5,256 nucleotides of DNA from Geodermatophilaceae bacterium. Its GTDB lineage: Bacteria > Actinomycetota > Actinomycetes > Mycobacteriales > Geodermatophilaceae. The notes beneath the pieces are model-generated. The model was given only the letters and a program-made list of their open reading frames with translations. It did no database searches and was not told where the DNA came from. Position numbers and translations under genes: made by a program. Below, in pieces: positions 5,132-5,256 of the stretch. Each line of letters begins with the position of its first letter. Position 1 is the stretch's first letter. Location of the stretch: the NCBI GenBank assembly GCA_013813215.1, contig JACCSC010000228.1, positions 1 through 5,256 of the forward strand, written 5' to 3'.

Positions 5132-5256
5132 TGGAGCTCACGACCTACGTAGACACCCTGCGGCACGACCTGCAGACCGCCGCGGCAGCCGGGGACGAGC
5201 GGACCCGCGAGACCGCCCGGCTGCTCAGTGCCGCCCTGGACCCCGCGGCCCGGCTG
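5131..5256 (+). CDS. N-terminus of a HicB-family-antitoxin-like regulator (truncated at window end)
   Basis: Only 42 residues lie in the window, starting 'MELTTYVDTLRHDLQTAAAA' and continuing in an open, strongly amphipathic alanine/arginine-rich helix. From memory this resembles a conserved actinobacterial protein ('MDLTPYVDxLRREL...') annotated as a HicB-family antitoxin-type regulator. It has a C-terminal ribbon-helix-helix and often sits upstream of a DUF4097 gene. The DNA-binding part would be beyond the edge, so the family is not proven here. The ATG at 5131 is supported by the promoter ending six bases upstream and by actinobacterial codon use. Its promoter is covered by TGACGTCA-like boxes, which fits an autoregulated DNA-binding protein. 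It is divergent from thyX. Confidence 0.7.
   Translation, partial: MELTTYVDTLRHDLQTAAAAGDERTRETARLLSAALDPAARL

Overview
The window is very GC-rich with strong third-position G/C bias. Its protein sequences and gene order point to a chromosomal segment of a high-GC actinomycete (Actinomycetota). The core is three minus-strand genes in the order thyX, dapA, rnj: flavin-dependent thymidylate synthase, 4-hydroxy-tetrahydrodipicolinate synthase and ribonuclease J. This order is familiar from mycobacteria and streptomycetes. No mobile element, CRISPR array, tRNA or rRNA is visible. The genus cannot be fixed from the sequence alone.

Left part (1-1370): a partial minus-strand TauE/SafE-type membrane transporter runs off the left edge. 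It is divergent from a plus-strand gene that fuses an ArsR-type winged helix-turn-helix to an SRPBCC/AHSA1 domain. The two 5' ends nearly touch or overlap. Between them lie a perfect GTGACC-GTTT-GGTCAC palindrome, a second perfect palindrome and a TTGACA box, which looks like an autoregulated divergent control region. The fusion gene also carries a strong AGGAGG site in front of an in-frame ATG exactly at the domain junction. It ends tail to tail with rnj, 6 bp apart.

Middle part (1371-4910): rnj follows dapA by 34 bp and is probably co-transcribed with it. dapA is separated from thyX by 149 bp holding a 12-bp GC-rich hairpin and a possible -10 box, so thyX may terminate, or be attenuated, before dapA. 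The genes serve dTMP synthesis, lysine/diaminopimelate synthesis and RNA processing. Their linkage is conserved but is not one pathway.

Right part (4911-5256): thyX is divergent from a truncated plus-strand gene. Its N-terminus resembles the actinobacterial 'HicB-family antitoxin'-annotated regulators that often lie beside thyX/dapA. Its promoter (TTGACT-17-CATAGT) places the transcription start at about the ATG, so the mRNA is probably leaderless. The most striking signal in the window covers this promoter: a series of TGACGTCA-like 8-mers at 5047, 5058, 5069, 5090, 5101, 5113 and 5124, about one DNA helical turn (11 bp) apart. It reads as a multi-site cooperative operator, plausibly for a ribbon-helix-helix autoregulator, and could also affect thyX.
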